A stretch of 64,000 bases of DNA from Paenibacillus rhizophilus (GTDB lineage: Bacteria > Bacillota > Bacilli > Paenibacillales > Paenibacillaceae), in assembly GCF_003854965.1 (NCBI RefSeq), contig NZ_RQPI01000009.1, forward strand, positions 124,001 through 188,000, given 5' to 3'. A model generated the notes under the pieces. It ran no database searches and had not been told where the DNA came from. It was given only the letters and a program-made list of their open reading frames with translations. A program made the position numbers and the translations under genes. Of this stretch, positions 30,208 through 38,286 are shown one piece after another. Position 1 is the stretch's first letter; each line of letters opens with the position of its first letter.

Positions 30208-31370
30208 TGTTGTCCGGTTACTACGGCTTCCGCAACAGCGGAGATGAAGCGGTGCTTCAATCGATTTTGATTGCACTGAAGCGCCAATCTGAATCGGCGG
30301 GTATATCCATTAAACCGGTCGTACTATCCATCGATCCGGAATGGACTTCCGCTACTTACGGCGTTGAAGCGGTGCACCGCATGAAGCTGGCTGAGGTCCG
30401 ACGGGTTATAGGCGAAAGCTCCGGGCTGATCAGCGGCGGAGGAAGCCTGCTGCAGGATGTAACAAGCGGCAAATCCATTCCGTATTATCTCGGCATTATC
30501 AAGCTTGCTCAATGGATGGGCAAGCCGACATTCATATATGCCCAAGGAATCGGGCCGGTGCAGCGGAAATGGTTCCATCCGATGATCAAATCGGTATTCC
30601 GCAAATGTGCTTATGTGTCCGTACGTGATGAACAATCCAGGGCATTGCTTATGTCCATGGGCCTTCGGCAGGCCGATGTGCAGGTTGTGCCGGATCCCGT
30701 CATGGGTCTGACCCTGCCGGAAGAAACAGCCCCCAGCAGCGCGTTGGCGGGACAGCCTCGCGAGGCGGATGGAGCTAAAGCAGATTCTGGCGCCAGTCCC
30801 GGCTTCAGGAGTTCTGAGCTTCCGATCGTCGGTGTCTCCGTGCGTTACTGGGAGAAGGACCGGCGGGAGCTGGAGGCTATCGCCCAAGGTTTGCGGCAGG
30901 TATGCCGTACCCTTCCGGTGCACCTGCGGTTTCTGCCGTTTCATCTTCCTTCCGATACCGAAGCGTCGAAATATTGCATGGACAGGCTTGGCGATATCGC
31001 TGAAAGCGGAAGCGTTGTAAGCCTGAGCGAAGAAGCCGACCATCCGCAGAAAATGCTCCGCGAAGTTGGAGCGTGCAGCGTGCTGCTCGGTATGCGGCTG
31101 CACAGCCTCATTTATGCCGCCGGACGCCGCGTGCCGCTGCTCGGAATATCGTACGATCCCAAGATCGATCATTTTTTAAGCCGTATCGATTGCCGTCCTG
31201 TCGGCACAACGGCTTCCTTGGACAGCAGAACCCTTTCCGGGGAGATTGTCAGGCTTCTGAAGGACGGAGCCGCTTGGCGGGGGCAGCGGGAATCGCGGAT
31301 TGATTCATTAATCCATGAAGCGGAAGCTCCGGCCCGGCAAATTGTTGAATATTTAAGCCATAAAGGGTGA
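30183..31370 (+). CDS. csaB: polysaccharide pyruvyl transferase CsaB
   Basis: 395 aa. CsaB adds a ketal-linked pyruvate to ManNAc of the secondary cell-wall polymer, the modification that SLH domains bind. Motifs are LSGYYGFRNSGDEAVL at the N-terminus, GGGSLLQDVTS near residue 85, and GMRLHSLIYAAGRRVP near residue 300. The start overlaps the previous gene by 25 bp. Upstream in-frame starts exist (30171, 30174). Confidence 0.93.
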   Translation: MAAPAQKIVLSGYYGFRNSGDEAVLQSILIALKRQSESAGISIKPVVLSIDPEWTSATYGVEAVHRMKLAEVRRVIGESSGLISGGGSLLQDVTSGKSIPYYLGIIKLAQWMGKPTFIYAQGIGPVQRKWFHPMIKSVFRKCAYVSVRDEQSRALLMSMGLRQADVQVVPDPVMGLTLPEETAPSSALAGQPREADGAKADSGASPGFRSSELPIVGVSVRYWEKDRRELEAIAQGLRQVCRTLPVHLRFLPFHLPSDTEASKYCMDRLGDIAESGSVVSLSEEADHPQKMLREVGACSVLLGMRLHSLIYAAGRRVPLLGISYDPKIDHFLSRIDCRPVGTTASLDSRTLSGEIVRLLKDGAAWRGQRESRIDSLIHEAEAPARQIVEYLSHKG

Positions 31371-31376
31371 TTTATA

Positions 31377-32135
31377 GTGAAACACGCAGGCGCTTTGCCT
31401 ACGGTAGCGATTTTTGGCATACCGGTGTCCAAAATGGATATGAAGGAAACGATCTCCTATTTAATTGAAGCCATACATTCCAGGACGCCGCATCAGGTGA
31501 TCACAGCGAATCCGATCATGGTAATGGCCGCTTTGGAAAATCCGGCTTATAAGGAGATCATGGTCTCCGCGGAGCTGGTCGTTCCCGACGGCACGGGAGT
31601 GGTGTGGGCGGCCGAACGCGGCGGAAATCCCGTCAAGGAAAGAGTGCCCGGATACGATTTGCTACATGAATTGATGAAAGAGGGAGAACACTATCACTGG
31701 AGGGTCTATCTGCTTGGTTCGACTCCCGAAGTGATTCGTGAGACGGCAAGTAGGTTACAAATGCAATATCCGGGGATAACGATCGCCGGTTTTCGCGATG
31801 GATTTTTCGGTGCGGCGGAGGATGATGAAGTCATCGCGACGATCGTTGAAGCAAAACCGGATCTTTTATTTGTCGCTCGCGGCGCGGATACCCAGGAACC
31901 TTGGATTGCGAAGCATAAATCGCGTTTGGGCATTCCGGTTATGATGGGGGTCGGCGGAAGCTTTGACGTCATTTCCGGCAAAACGAAGCGTGCGCCTCTA
32001 GCGTTCCAAAAACTGCGGTTGGAGTGGTTTTACCGTCTTCTCAAAGAACCGACCAGGTACAAAAGAATGCTTGCGCTGCCGAAATTCGCAGTAAAAGTGA
32101 TACGGGAGAGAGATAGAGTCACAAAAAACGGATAA
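31377..32135 (+). CDS. tagA: WecG/TagA/CpsF family glycosyltransferase
   Basis: 252 aa. The family transfers ManNAc to GlcNAc-PP-undecaprenol, the second step of linkage-unit or wall-polymer synthesis. Motifs are ITANPIMVMAALENP, VPDGTGVVWAAE, RVYLLGSTPEV and the C-terminal QKLRLEWFYRLLKEPTRYKR. GTG start after AAGGGTG, 6 bp behind csaB. UDP-ManNAc would come from the mnaA product at 8,540. Confidence 0.92.
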   Translation: MKHAGALPTVAIFGIPVSKMDMKETISYLIEAIHSRTPHQVITANPIMVMAALENPAYKEIMVSAELVVPDGTGVVWAAERGGNPVKERVPGYDLLHELMKEGEHYHWRVYLLGSTPEVIRETASRLQMQYPGITIAGFRDGFFGAAEDDEVIATIVEAKPDLLFVARGADTQEPWIAKHKSRLGIPVMMGVGGSFDVISGKTKRAPLAFQKLRLEWFYRLLKEPTRYKRMLALPKFAVKVIRERDRVTKNG

Positions 32136-32248
32136 AACGCCGATTTTCCTCGAATATATATCGAAAATCGCCTGAAAACGGAATTGGAATTTGTTTTTGG
32201 AACAGAGTATAATTCAATGCGGTAGAGAAATGGGGGTTGACTAGACCA

Positions 32249-33376
32249 ATGTTAATCATATACATCGCCGGATTTATCGTATGCATGGGACTTGCATTAT
32301 GCTTGACGCCGCTTGTCAAGAAATTCGCTCTTGCTATTGGCGCCACGGATGTGCCTAATGCCCGCAAAGTGCACACGAGAATAATGCCGCGCCTTGGAGG
32401 CTTGGGTATTTTTCTGGCGTTTGTGTTAGGACTGCTTGCCATATCGCCGTTTGTTCCTTACGAGTTTTCCACACGGGATATTAATTTTATTAAGGCGCTG
32501 CTTAGCGGCGGCGGTCTTATTGTGCTGCTTGGCGGACTTGACGACAAGTTTGAGTTATCGGCCAAAGTAAAGCTGCTTGGTCAAATTGCCGCAGCCTGCA
32601 TCGTAGTGTTCGGCTTTGACATTACGGTGGACTTTGTGAATATTCCTTTTAACAATACTTATTCTTCGCTTGAGAGCTGGATCGCTATTCCGCTTACGAT
32701 TTTTTGGATTGTCGGCGTCACGAACGCCGTTAATTTGATCGACGGATTGGACGGGCTGGCTGCCGGCGTTTCGGGTATCGCTATTGCAACTATTGCTACA
32801 ATGGCCTTCTTGATGGGTAATGTGATGGTTGCCATGCTCTGTCTGCTGCTCCTCGGCAGCATTGTGGGCTTTCTCTTTTTCAATTTCCACCCGGCCAAAA
32901 TCTTTATGGGTGATGCGGGCTCCCTGTTCCTCGGATTCTGTCTGGCCATGCTGGCACTGCTCGGGTTCAAACAGATCGCCGTCGTTTCCTTTATTACGCC
33001 GCTGCTTATTATCGGTGTGCCGTTGTCGGACACGTTCTTCGCGATCGTTCGCCGCAAGCTGCAGAAGAAACCGATTTTTGCTCCGGACAAAGGCCATCTG
33101 CATCATTGCCTCCGTGAGCTTGGATTCAGCCATCGGCAGACGGTGCTCATTATTTACGGAATTGCAGGCTTTTTCGGAATCCTGGCCGTTATTCAATCCT
33201 CTTCCGCTCTGTATGAAGCGAACTGGGTTACTTTCGTAGTCATTTGTGTAATGCTCTTCTTCCTGCAGATTGGCGCCGAGGTTATCGGCTTGGTTGGACA
33301 AACCAAGAAACCGCTGCTGAGCTTCCTTTCCCGGGTATTCATGAAAGTGAGCGCGGAAAAAGGTTCAAAATCCTGA
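32249..33376 (+). CDS. tagO: UDP-GlcNAc:undecaprenyl-P GlcNAc-1-P transferase (TagO/WecA-like)
   Basis: 375 aa, about 11 membrane helices. It starts lipid-linked wall-polymer synthesis. Motifs are GATDVPNARKVHTRIMPRLGG, GGLDDKFELSAKVKLLGQ, NAVNLIDGLDGLAAG, FMGDAGSLFLGF and the cytosolic KGHLHHCLRELG loop (all in shortened form; each is clear in the translation). ATG 32249 is preferred; a TTG at 32237 overlaps the GGGGG box. It completes a set with tagA and csaB. Confidence 0.92.
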   Translation: MLIIYIAGFIVCMGLALCLTPLVKKFALAIGATDVPNARKVHTRIMPRLGGLGIFLAFVLGLLAISPFVPYEFSTRDINFIKALLSGGGLIVLLGGLDDKFELSAKVKLLGQIAAACIVVFGFDITVDFVNIPFNNTYSSLESWIAIPLTIFWIVGVTNAVNLIDGLDGLAAGVSGIAIATIATMAFLMGNVMVAMLCLLLLGSIVGFLFFNFHPAKIFMGDAGSLFLGFCLAMLALLGFKQIAVVSFITPLLIIGVPLSDTFFAIVRRKLQKKPIFAPDKGHLHHCLRELGFSHRQTVLIIYGIAGFFGILAVIQSSSALYEANWVTFVVICVMLFFLQIGAEVIGLVGQTKKPLLSFLSRVFMKVSAEKGSKS

Positions 33377-33418
33377 TATATATAATGAAGCGTCTTTTAC
33401 GAACTTATATAATTCCTG

Positions 33419-33449
33419 AAACCTCATTCATTCGAATGAGGTTTTTTAT
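33419..33449 (+). terminator. terminator after tagO
   Basis: AACCTCATTC pairs with GAATGAGGTT around ATTC, followed by TTTTATT. Confidence 0.85.
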
Positions 33450-33574
33450 TGTTCTGTTAATTAATTGCTAATTAATAGATTGAGGTTCGCCGATAAAATA
33501 AAAGAGGATGGATGAAGCACGGGAGATGTCACGTCCTAGACCACAAACCAATATAGCAGTAGGAGGTTTCATAC

Positions 33575-36500
33575 GTGAAGAACAGAATCAAGTCGATAGG
33601 CAGTTTCGTCATGGCGGCTGTAATCCTGCTGTCGACTCTTTCGGCATCGGGAGCGGCATATGCCGCTGCAGGGCAATATTTTACCTTTACCAAATTCAGT
33701 ACGGACCAGAACTCACCAACATCTGTGAATACAAGCACCGTTGATGTCGAGGGGACCTTTAATGGTGTGTCTGCTGACAGTATCTACTATAAAGTGGATG
33801 GTTTAATTAACGGAACAGTGGTACCTGGTGCTAATGGCACCGATGTCAAGCCAACGATTACGAACGAGAAGTATTTTTCGTTTACCAATGTCCAACTGAC
33901 TCAGGGTCTTAACCGGATTACCCTATATGGAACTACATCGGATGGAAGTATGGTCAGCAGCGAGGCCTACGTCAATTTTTCCAATGTGCCTGCGATTTAT
34001 AACATAGCTCTGCCGGATGGAAGTCTTCTTAACGAGAGTGCGCCTACATTGGTAAATACACAAGGATTGACAGTGATGCTGGAAGCGCCGAACGCCTCTG
34101 AGGTCATGCTCAATTCTTCGAAGATGTATGGCGGCGGCAGTTCAACTTTTGTCATCGCCGATTACACGCTGAATCCTGGATATAATAAGCTGACATTCGT
34201 GGCGACAACGGATGGCGGAACCCGGACATATTCTGTAACCCGCGAGGTGATCTATGCTCCTACGGGAACCGGGACTCCGTACAACACCAAGATTGGCTCA
34301 ACAGCCGTTGATACGGGCGGGGTCGTCTCTTCCGCTACAGGCAAGCTTAGCGGCTCCATCACCTTCGCAGTTCCGGATACGGCGGTCTCCAACCTGACCG
34401 CACTTACCTTCACTCTCAAGAACACGGATACCGGTGAAATTATTGCTCTGAATGAGGCGGCGACGGTGAGCACTCCGACCACCTCCGGTAACTTTATTAC
34501 TTTTGGTTATACGGGTACGACGGATCATACATTAACTAGTAATGGTAATTACACAATCTATTTCAATGGAAGCTATGACAGCAAGAGCATCTCTTCCGTT
34601 GACTTTAAATTCCGGAACAGCACAACGCCATATATTACGGATGTCCAGCAAGTTTACAGTCCCACTGTAACTGGTACGACGGCCGTATCTTATACTTCTG
34701 CGGGAACATTCAGCGATAACACCAGCTTGTTTCAACTTCCGTTGTGGCTGCTTGTTAAAACAAGCGATACCAACTCGACGACTTTGAGCAGTATATCGCT
34801 GACGACAATTCCGGATGGCAGTTCGACGGCCAGCCCAGTGCTTGCACAACAGGCATATACGAGTAATGACGGCGGTTATCGGGTATTCAAGATCACTAGC
34901 CTGCCTACCGGCAAACAGACGCTTCATATCACTGTAGGCAGCGGGGCCAATAAAGACAGCCGCTATATTCCGATCAACTATGTATCAGCGCCTTACATTG
35001 AGATCAGCAATCTGTACAATAACCAGGTATTTACCAACGCAAGTGATTTCACATCGGTCCAGGGTAAGCTTATCAATTTCTTGCCGACGGATACGGGCTC
35101 GCTGAAAATCTCGATCAATGGCTCCACGACGGGTCTGACAGTTGATTCGACAACGAATACATTTAACTTTGCTACGACCGGCAACGCTCTCTATTCCCTG
35201 GTGGAAGGAGCGAATAAAATTACGATTACAGGAACGGCCAATGGAGTGCCCGTAACCTCCAGTGTCAACGTATATTTATTCTCGAGCAACTTGCCAAAAC
35301 TGGTAGATGTCACTCCGCTTCCCGTTAACCCAGATGACCAGACAACTGATTCTGGCCAACTGTTTGTCGAGACGGACAAGCTCCAATATACTACCAACCA
35401 AAAGAACGCGGATATCCAGTTCACGACGGGTAACGCCGATGAGATTGTTATTACCGTTGATGGATCGCAGATTTTGAAGGCAAGCTGGACTGGCACAGCC
35501 TGGAGCGTTTCGTGGAGTACGACAACACCGGGTCAGTTATTGACTCCTTCAGTTCGGGATGGCGTATTCACGTTGAAGGCGCAGAGTCTGCCGGCTACGG
35601 GAATCCGGACTTTCGTCATATCGGCACGGCTGCAAACCTCGACTGTCTCACAGGCTCTGCAGATTACACGCGAGGTGCCGCCTTATAAAATTTTGTCGCC
35701 CTTGCTTCCGAACGAGAGCGTAATTAAGCAGAACTTTGTGGATGTAAGCATTCAGGCAGAAGGCGCTGATAGCGTTGTTATCGGCAAGACTGCGCTTGTT
35801 AAAGGTAAGGAGGATATTTTCAGGACCGAGCTTAAGGGTTTGAAGAAGGGCGTTAATACGATCAAGTTTACAATCACCAATGGCACACAGAAGACAAATG
35901 GTTCATTCAGCATCACCTATTCGGATGAAGTGCTGCAGGGCGCACAGTTTAAGACGACGCTGAATTCCTCCGGCAAACTGAACGCTTTCCAGAATTCGGT
36001 TGTCTTGAATTTCCCGAAGGGCACCATGCTGCGGGACGCCTCGCCTCAGCCGGGAAGCAGCAACACCCCCCAAATTAATCTGTTTAATGAACAGTATATT
36101 CTGCTCGGTATTGCTGACAAGCAGGACGGCCGTACGGTCAAGCAGTATAATCGCGTGGGTGAAACTGAAGGCAGCGGTGCAACTCTCGAATATAAGGATG
36201 GGAAGATTACGCCAGTTAACGCCAACTCGTTGGCAACCACATATCTGACGCCCAAAGTACACTATGGTTATGCGTCTAATCTCTACTGGATCGATCCCGG
36301 CTATTTTGTATCGAGCGCTTCTTTGAACGATTACAACACTGTCGTGGCTTCTAATCCCTACAAGGTAGGAAACGAATTCTATTCCGGGCATAAAGGAAAG
36401 TGGATGGAGCCTACACAGCAAGGGACCATTACTTTGAAATATGATTCGTCGATAGCCAATGCTGCGGCATCTAATCTGTCAGTTTGGAAAAACGTAGACG

Positions 36501-37213
36501 GAACCTGGTATAATATGGGGGGAGCTGTAAACACAGGCAGCAAGACCATTACCGCCAGATTTGATGGGTTCGGCTATTACACCGTCATGGGACTGCGTTA
36601 TAGCTACGACGATATTGTCGCTCACCCTACACTGAAAAATGAACTGGAAACCGTTCTGGCAAAAGGGATTCTGAATCCCAAAGACAATAATGAGTTTGGT
36701 GTATACGACAATATGACACGTGGCGAATTTGCAACGATGCTGGTGAAGATTATGGGTATTCAATTGGATTATGAAGCCGACCAACAAAAAATGACGTTCG
36801 CGGACGTTCCGATCAGCAGCAATGTTCTTTGGGATTACCGCTATATCGAAACGGCAGTTCGGAAGGGACTGATCAAAGGAACCGCTCCTCGAGTATTCTC
36901 TCCCAATAGTGCGCTAACCCGGGAGGATGCTGCGGTTATAATCGCCAGAGCTATGAACCTGAAATTGGGCACGGTTGACAAAGATTTGGCCACACTACAA
37001 AAGCAGTTTACCGATAGTGGCTCTATTGTATCCAAATATTCGGTGCCGTCTATTTTGGCGGTATACAAAGCCGGAGTTATCCCGGGAATCGCTAATAAGC
37101 TTGTTGCAGGCCAGAAAAAAGTAACCTATCGCTTTGATCCGCAGGCGAAATTCACTCGGGCCGACGGAGCGGGAATGGCATACCGAATGATGGTGAAAAT
37201 GAAGAAGCTGTAA
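33575..37213 (+). CDS. secreted protein with C-terminal SLH domains
   Basis: 1212 aa. A signal peptide (basic start, hydrophobic core, AAYAAAG cleavage region near residue 30) is followed by a Ser/Thr-rich series of Ig-like beta domains (about 35-1000). Three SLH repeats end the protein (about 1010-1212), with NMTRGEFATMLVKIMG and ALTREDAAVIIARAM as TRAE-type motifs. SLH domains hold it on the pyruvylated polymer made by the csaB cluster directly upstream. GTG start after AGGAGG. It could be a surface enzyme or adhesin; no catalytic motif was seen. Confidence 0.9.
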   Translation: MKNRIKSIGSFVMAAVILLSTLSASGAAYAAAGQYFTFTKFSTDQNSPTSVNTSTVDVEGTFNGVSADSIYYKVDGLINGTVVPGANGTDVKPTITNEKYFSFTNVQLTQGLNRITLYGTTSDGSMVSSEAYVNFSNVPAIYNIALPDGSLLNESAPTLVNTQGLTVMLEAPNASEVMLNSSKMYGGGSSTFVIADYTLNPGYNKLTFVATTDGGTRTYSVTREVIYAPTGTGTPYNTKIGSTAVDTGGVVSSATGKLSGSITFAVPDTAVSNLTALTFTLKNTDTGEIIALNEAATVSTPTTSGNFITFGYTGTTDHTLTSNGNYTIYFNGSYDSKSISSVDFKFRNSTTPYITDVQQVYSPTVTGTTAVSYTSAGTFSDNTSLFQLPLWLLVKTSDTNSTTLSSISLTTIPDGSSTASPVLAQQAYTSNDGGYRVFKITSLPTGKQTLHITVGSGANKDSRYIPINYVSAPYIEISNLYNNQVFTNASDFTSVQGKLINFLPTDTGSLKISINGSTTGLTVDSTTNTFNFATTGNALYSLVEGANKITITGTANGVPVTSSVNVYLFSSNLPKLVDVTPLPVNPDDQTTDSGQLFVETDKLQYTTNQKNADIQFTTGNADEIVITVDGSQILKASWTGTAWSVSWSTTTPGQLLTPSVRDGVFTLKAQSLPATGIRTFVISARLQTSTVSQALQITREVPPYKILSPLLPNESVIKQNFVDVSIQAEGADSVVIGKTALVKGKEDIFRTELKGLKKGVNTIKFTITNGTQKTNGSFSITYSDEVLQGAQFKTTLNSSGKLNAFQNSVVLNFPKGTMLRDASPQPGSSNTPQINLFNEQYILLGIADKQDGRTVKQYNRVGETEGSGATLEYKDGKITPVNANSLATTYLTPKVHYGYASNLYWIDPGYFVSSASLNDYNTVVASNPYKVGNEFYSGHKGKWMEPTQQGTITLKYDSSIANAAASNLSVWKNVDGTWYNMGGAVNTGSKTITARFDGFGYYTVMGLRYSYDDIVAHPTLKNELETVLAKGILNPKDNNEFGVYDNMTRGEFATMLVKIMGIQLDYEADQQKMTFADVPISSNVLWDYRYIETAVRKGLIKGTAPRVFSPNSALTREDAAVIIARAMNLKLGTVDKDLATLQKQFTDSGSIVSKYSVPSILAVYKAGVIPGIANKLVAGQKKVTYRFDPQAKFTRADGAGMAYRMMVKMKKL

Positions 37214-37245
37214 TTCATTGTTAAATGCTTGGATGCAAGCTGCAA

Positions 37246-37287
37246 CGGAAGCCTCTGCTCCCCGATATTGGGAGGGGGGCTTCTGTT
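37246..37287 (+). terminator. terminator after the SLH gene
   Basis: GGAAGCC with inner CTCCC pairs with GGGAG and GGCTTC. The T-tail is short (TTCTGTT), so strength is uncertain. Confidence 0.55.
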
Positions 37288-37310
37288 ATGCAGTTTCCAA
37301 TTACAATTCT

Positions 37311-37346
37311 TTGAAATGTGGCGTACTTTACGTTACAATGACGTAA
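37311..37346 (+). promoter_or_regulatory. promoter with a palindrome around the -10
   Basis: TTGAAA (37311-37316), 17 bp, TACAAT (37334-37339). TTACGT (37328-37333) and ACGTAA (37341-37346) are inverted repeats that flank the -10, the layout of a repressor operator. Confidence 0.55.
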
Positions 37347-37387
37347 GAAGGTGAAAGTACACACTCAAGCAAGAAGGAGAACGCTAG

Positions 37388-37729
37388 ATGAAACCGATTT
37401 TATCAAAAGCCCAAATTGACTACATGAAAGCCAAAAACAAGTTTGAGAATACAGCAAAAATAATGGAGAAGGAAATTGAGGCGAAACGCGCGCTTCAGGA
37501 AATTACCCAGGAGGTTATGGAAGAGCTTGTTCAAGCGACTGGATTCCATGATGCATACAATGACCTTGTGATTGCGGAAAACGCACTGATTGACTGGTCC
37601 CACTCCACGATTAAACATGAGAAAAGCTACCGAGAGAACCGTGAGGCCATTGATGCTCTATATAATAATGTGAATTCCAGCCCTGAAAAACGGCAGGAAC
37701 TGATCCAGCTTTCCATGAAAATCAGATAA
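37388..37729 (+). CDS. small charged helical protein of unknown function
   Basis: 113 aa, no signal peptide, almost all helical and charged, with a strong ribosome site (AAGGAG). I do not recognise the family. It has its own promoter with an operator-like palindrome and its own terminator, and lies between two SLH protein genes. It could be a cytoplasmic regulator or chaperone; no motif supports either. Confidence 0.75.
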   Translation: MKPILSKAQIDYMKAKNKFENTAKIMEKEIEAKRALQEITQEVMEELVQATGFHDAYNDLVIAENALIDWSHSTIKHEKSYRENREAIDALYNNVNSSPEKRQELIQLSMKIR

Positions 37730-37742
37730 CTATGTAGTTTCA

Positions 37743-37774
37743 GGGCGCCGGATTTCGGCGCTCATTTTATTTTG
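37743..37774 (+). terminator. terminator after the 113-aa gene
   Basis: GGGCGCCG pairs with CGGCGCTC around GATTT, followed by ATTTTATTTT. The 286 bp that follow to the S-layer promoter contain no gene I can support. Confidence 0.7.
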
Positions 37775-38060
37775 TGGGGATAATCGATATGAGTTAGCAG
37801 CCCTTTAGAAAATATTTCTTAATGACCATCGAATCAAGAGCGTGATAAACTGCCTTCCGTAGCCGCACAAGTTTAACAATAGTTTGAATTACATATAAGA
37901 GGTTCATCTAATAGGAGTTCGGTGGAAAATATATTTTTAGTTTTTTTTGAGTGAACCGCAACTTTTGAGAAACTACTGCGTTAAAGATGTAGAGTCATTA
38001 CAACAGCGGATTGTTGGATTAATGACTGTAAAGCTAGTTAGACCACTTGGAAAAATTAGC

Positions 38061-38089
38061 TTTACGTGACTTAAGGCACATTGTATAAT
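38061..38089 (+). promoter_or_regulatory. promoter of the S-layer gene
   Basis: TTTACG (38061-38066), 17 bp, TATAAT (38084-38089). It would give a leader of about 190 nt, typical of stable S-layer mRNAs. Further promoters in the 37,775-38,060 gap are possible. Confidence 0.6.
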
Positions 38090-38286
38090 ACTAAGGTAGA
38101 ATTAGGAATCTAGTATTGTTATGCCTTGAATTCATTTACCAGTTTCTGTGATACCCGTCACAGACATCATTTATACTTAACTTGCTCAACTCGGGAAAGG
38201 GGGTGCATCGGCTAATGAGTGACATGAGCTACCCAACTAAACAAGAATCTCAGTTCATGAATGTTCAAGGAGGAGAAAAAAAGGTT

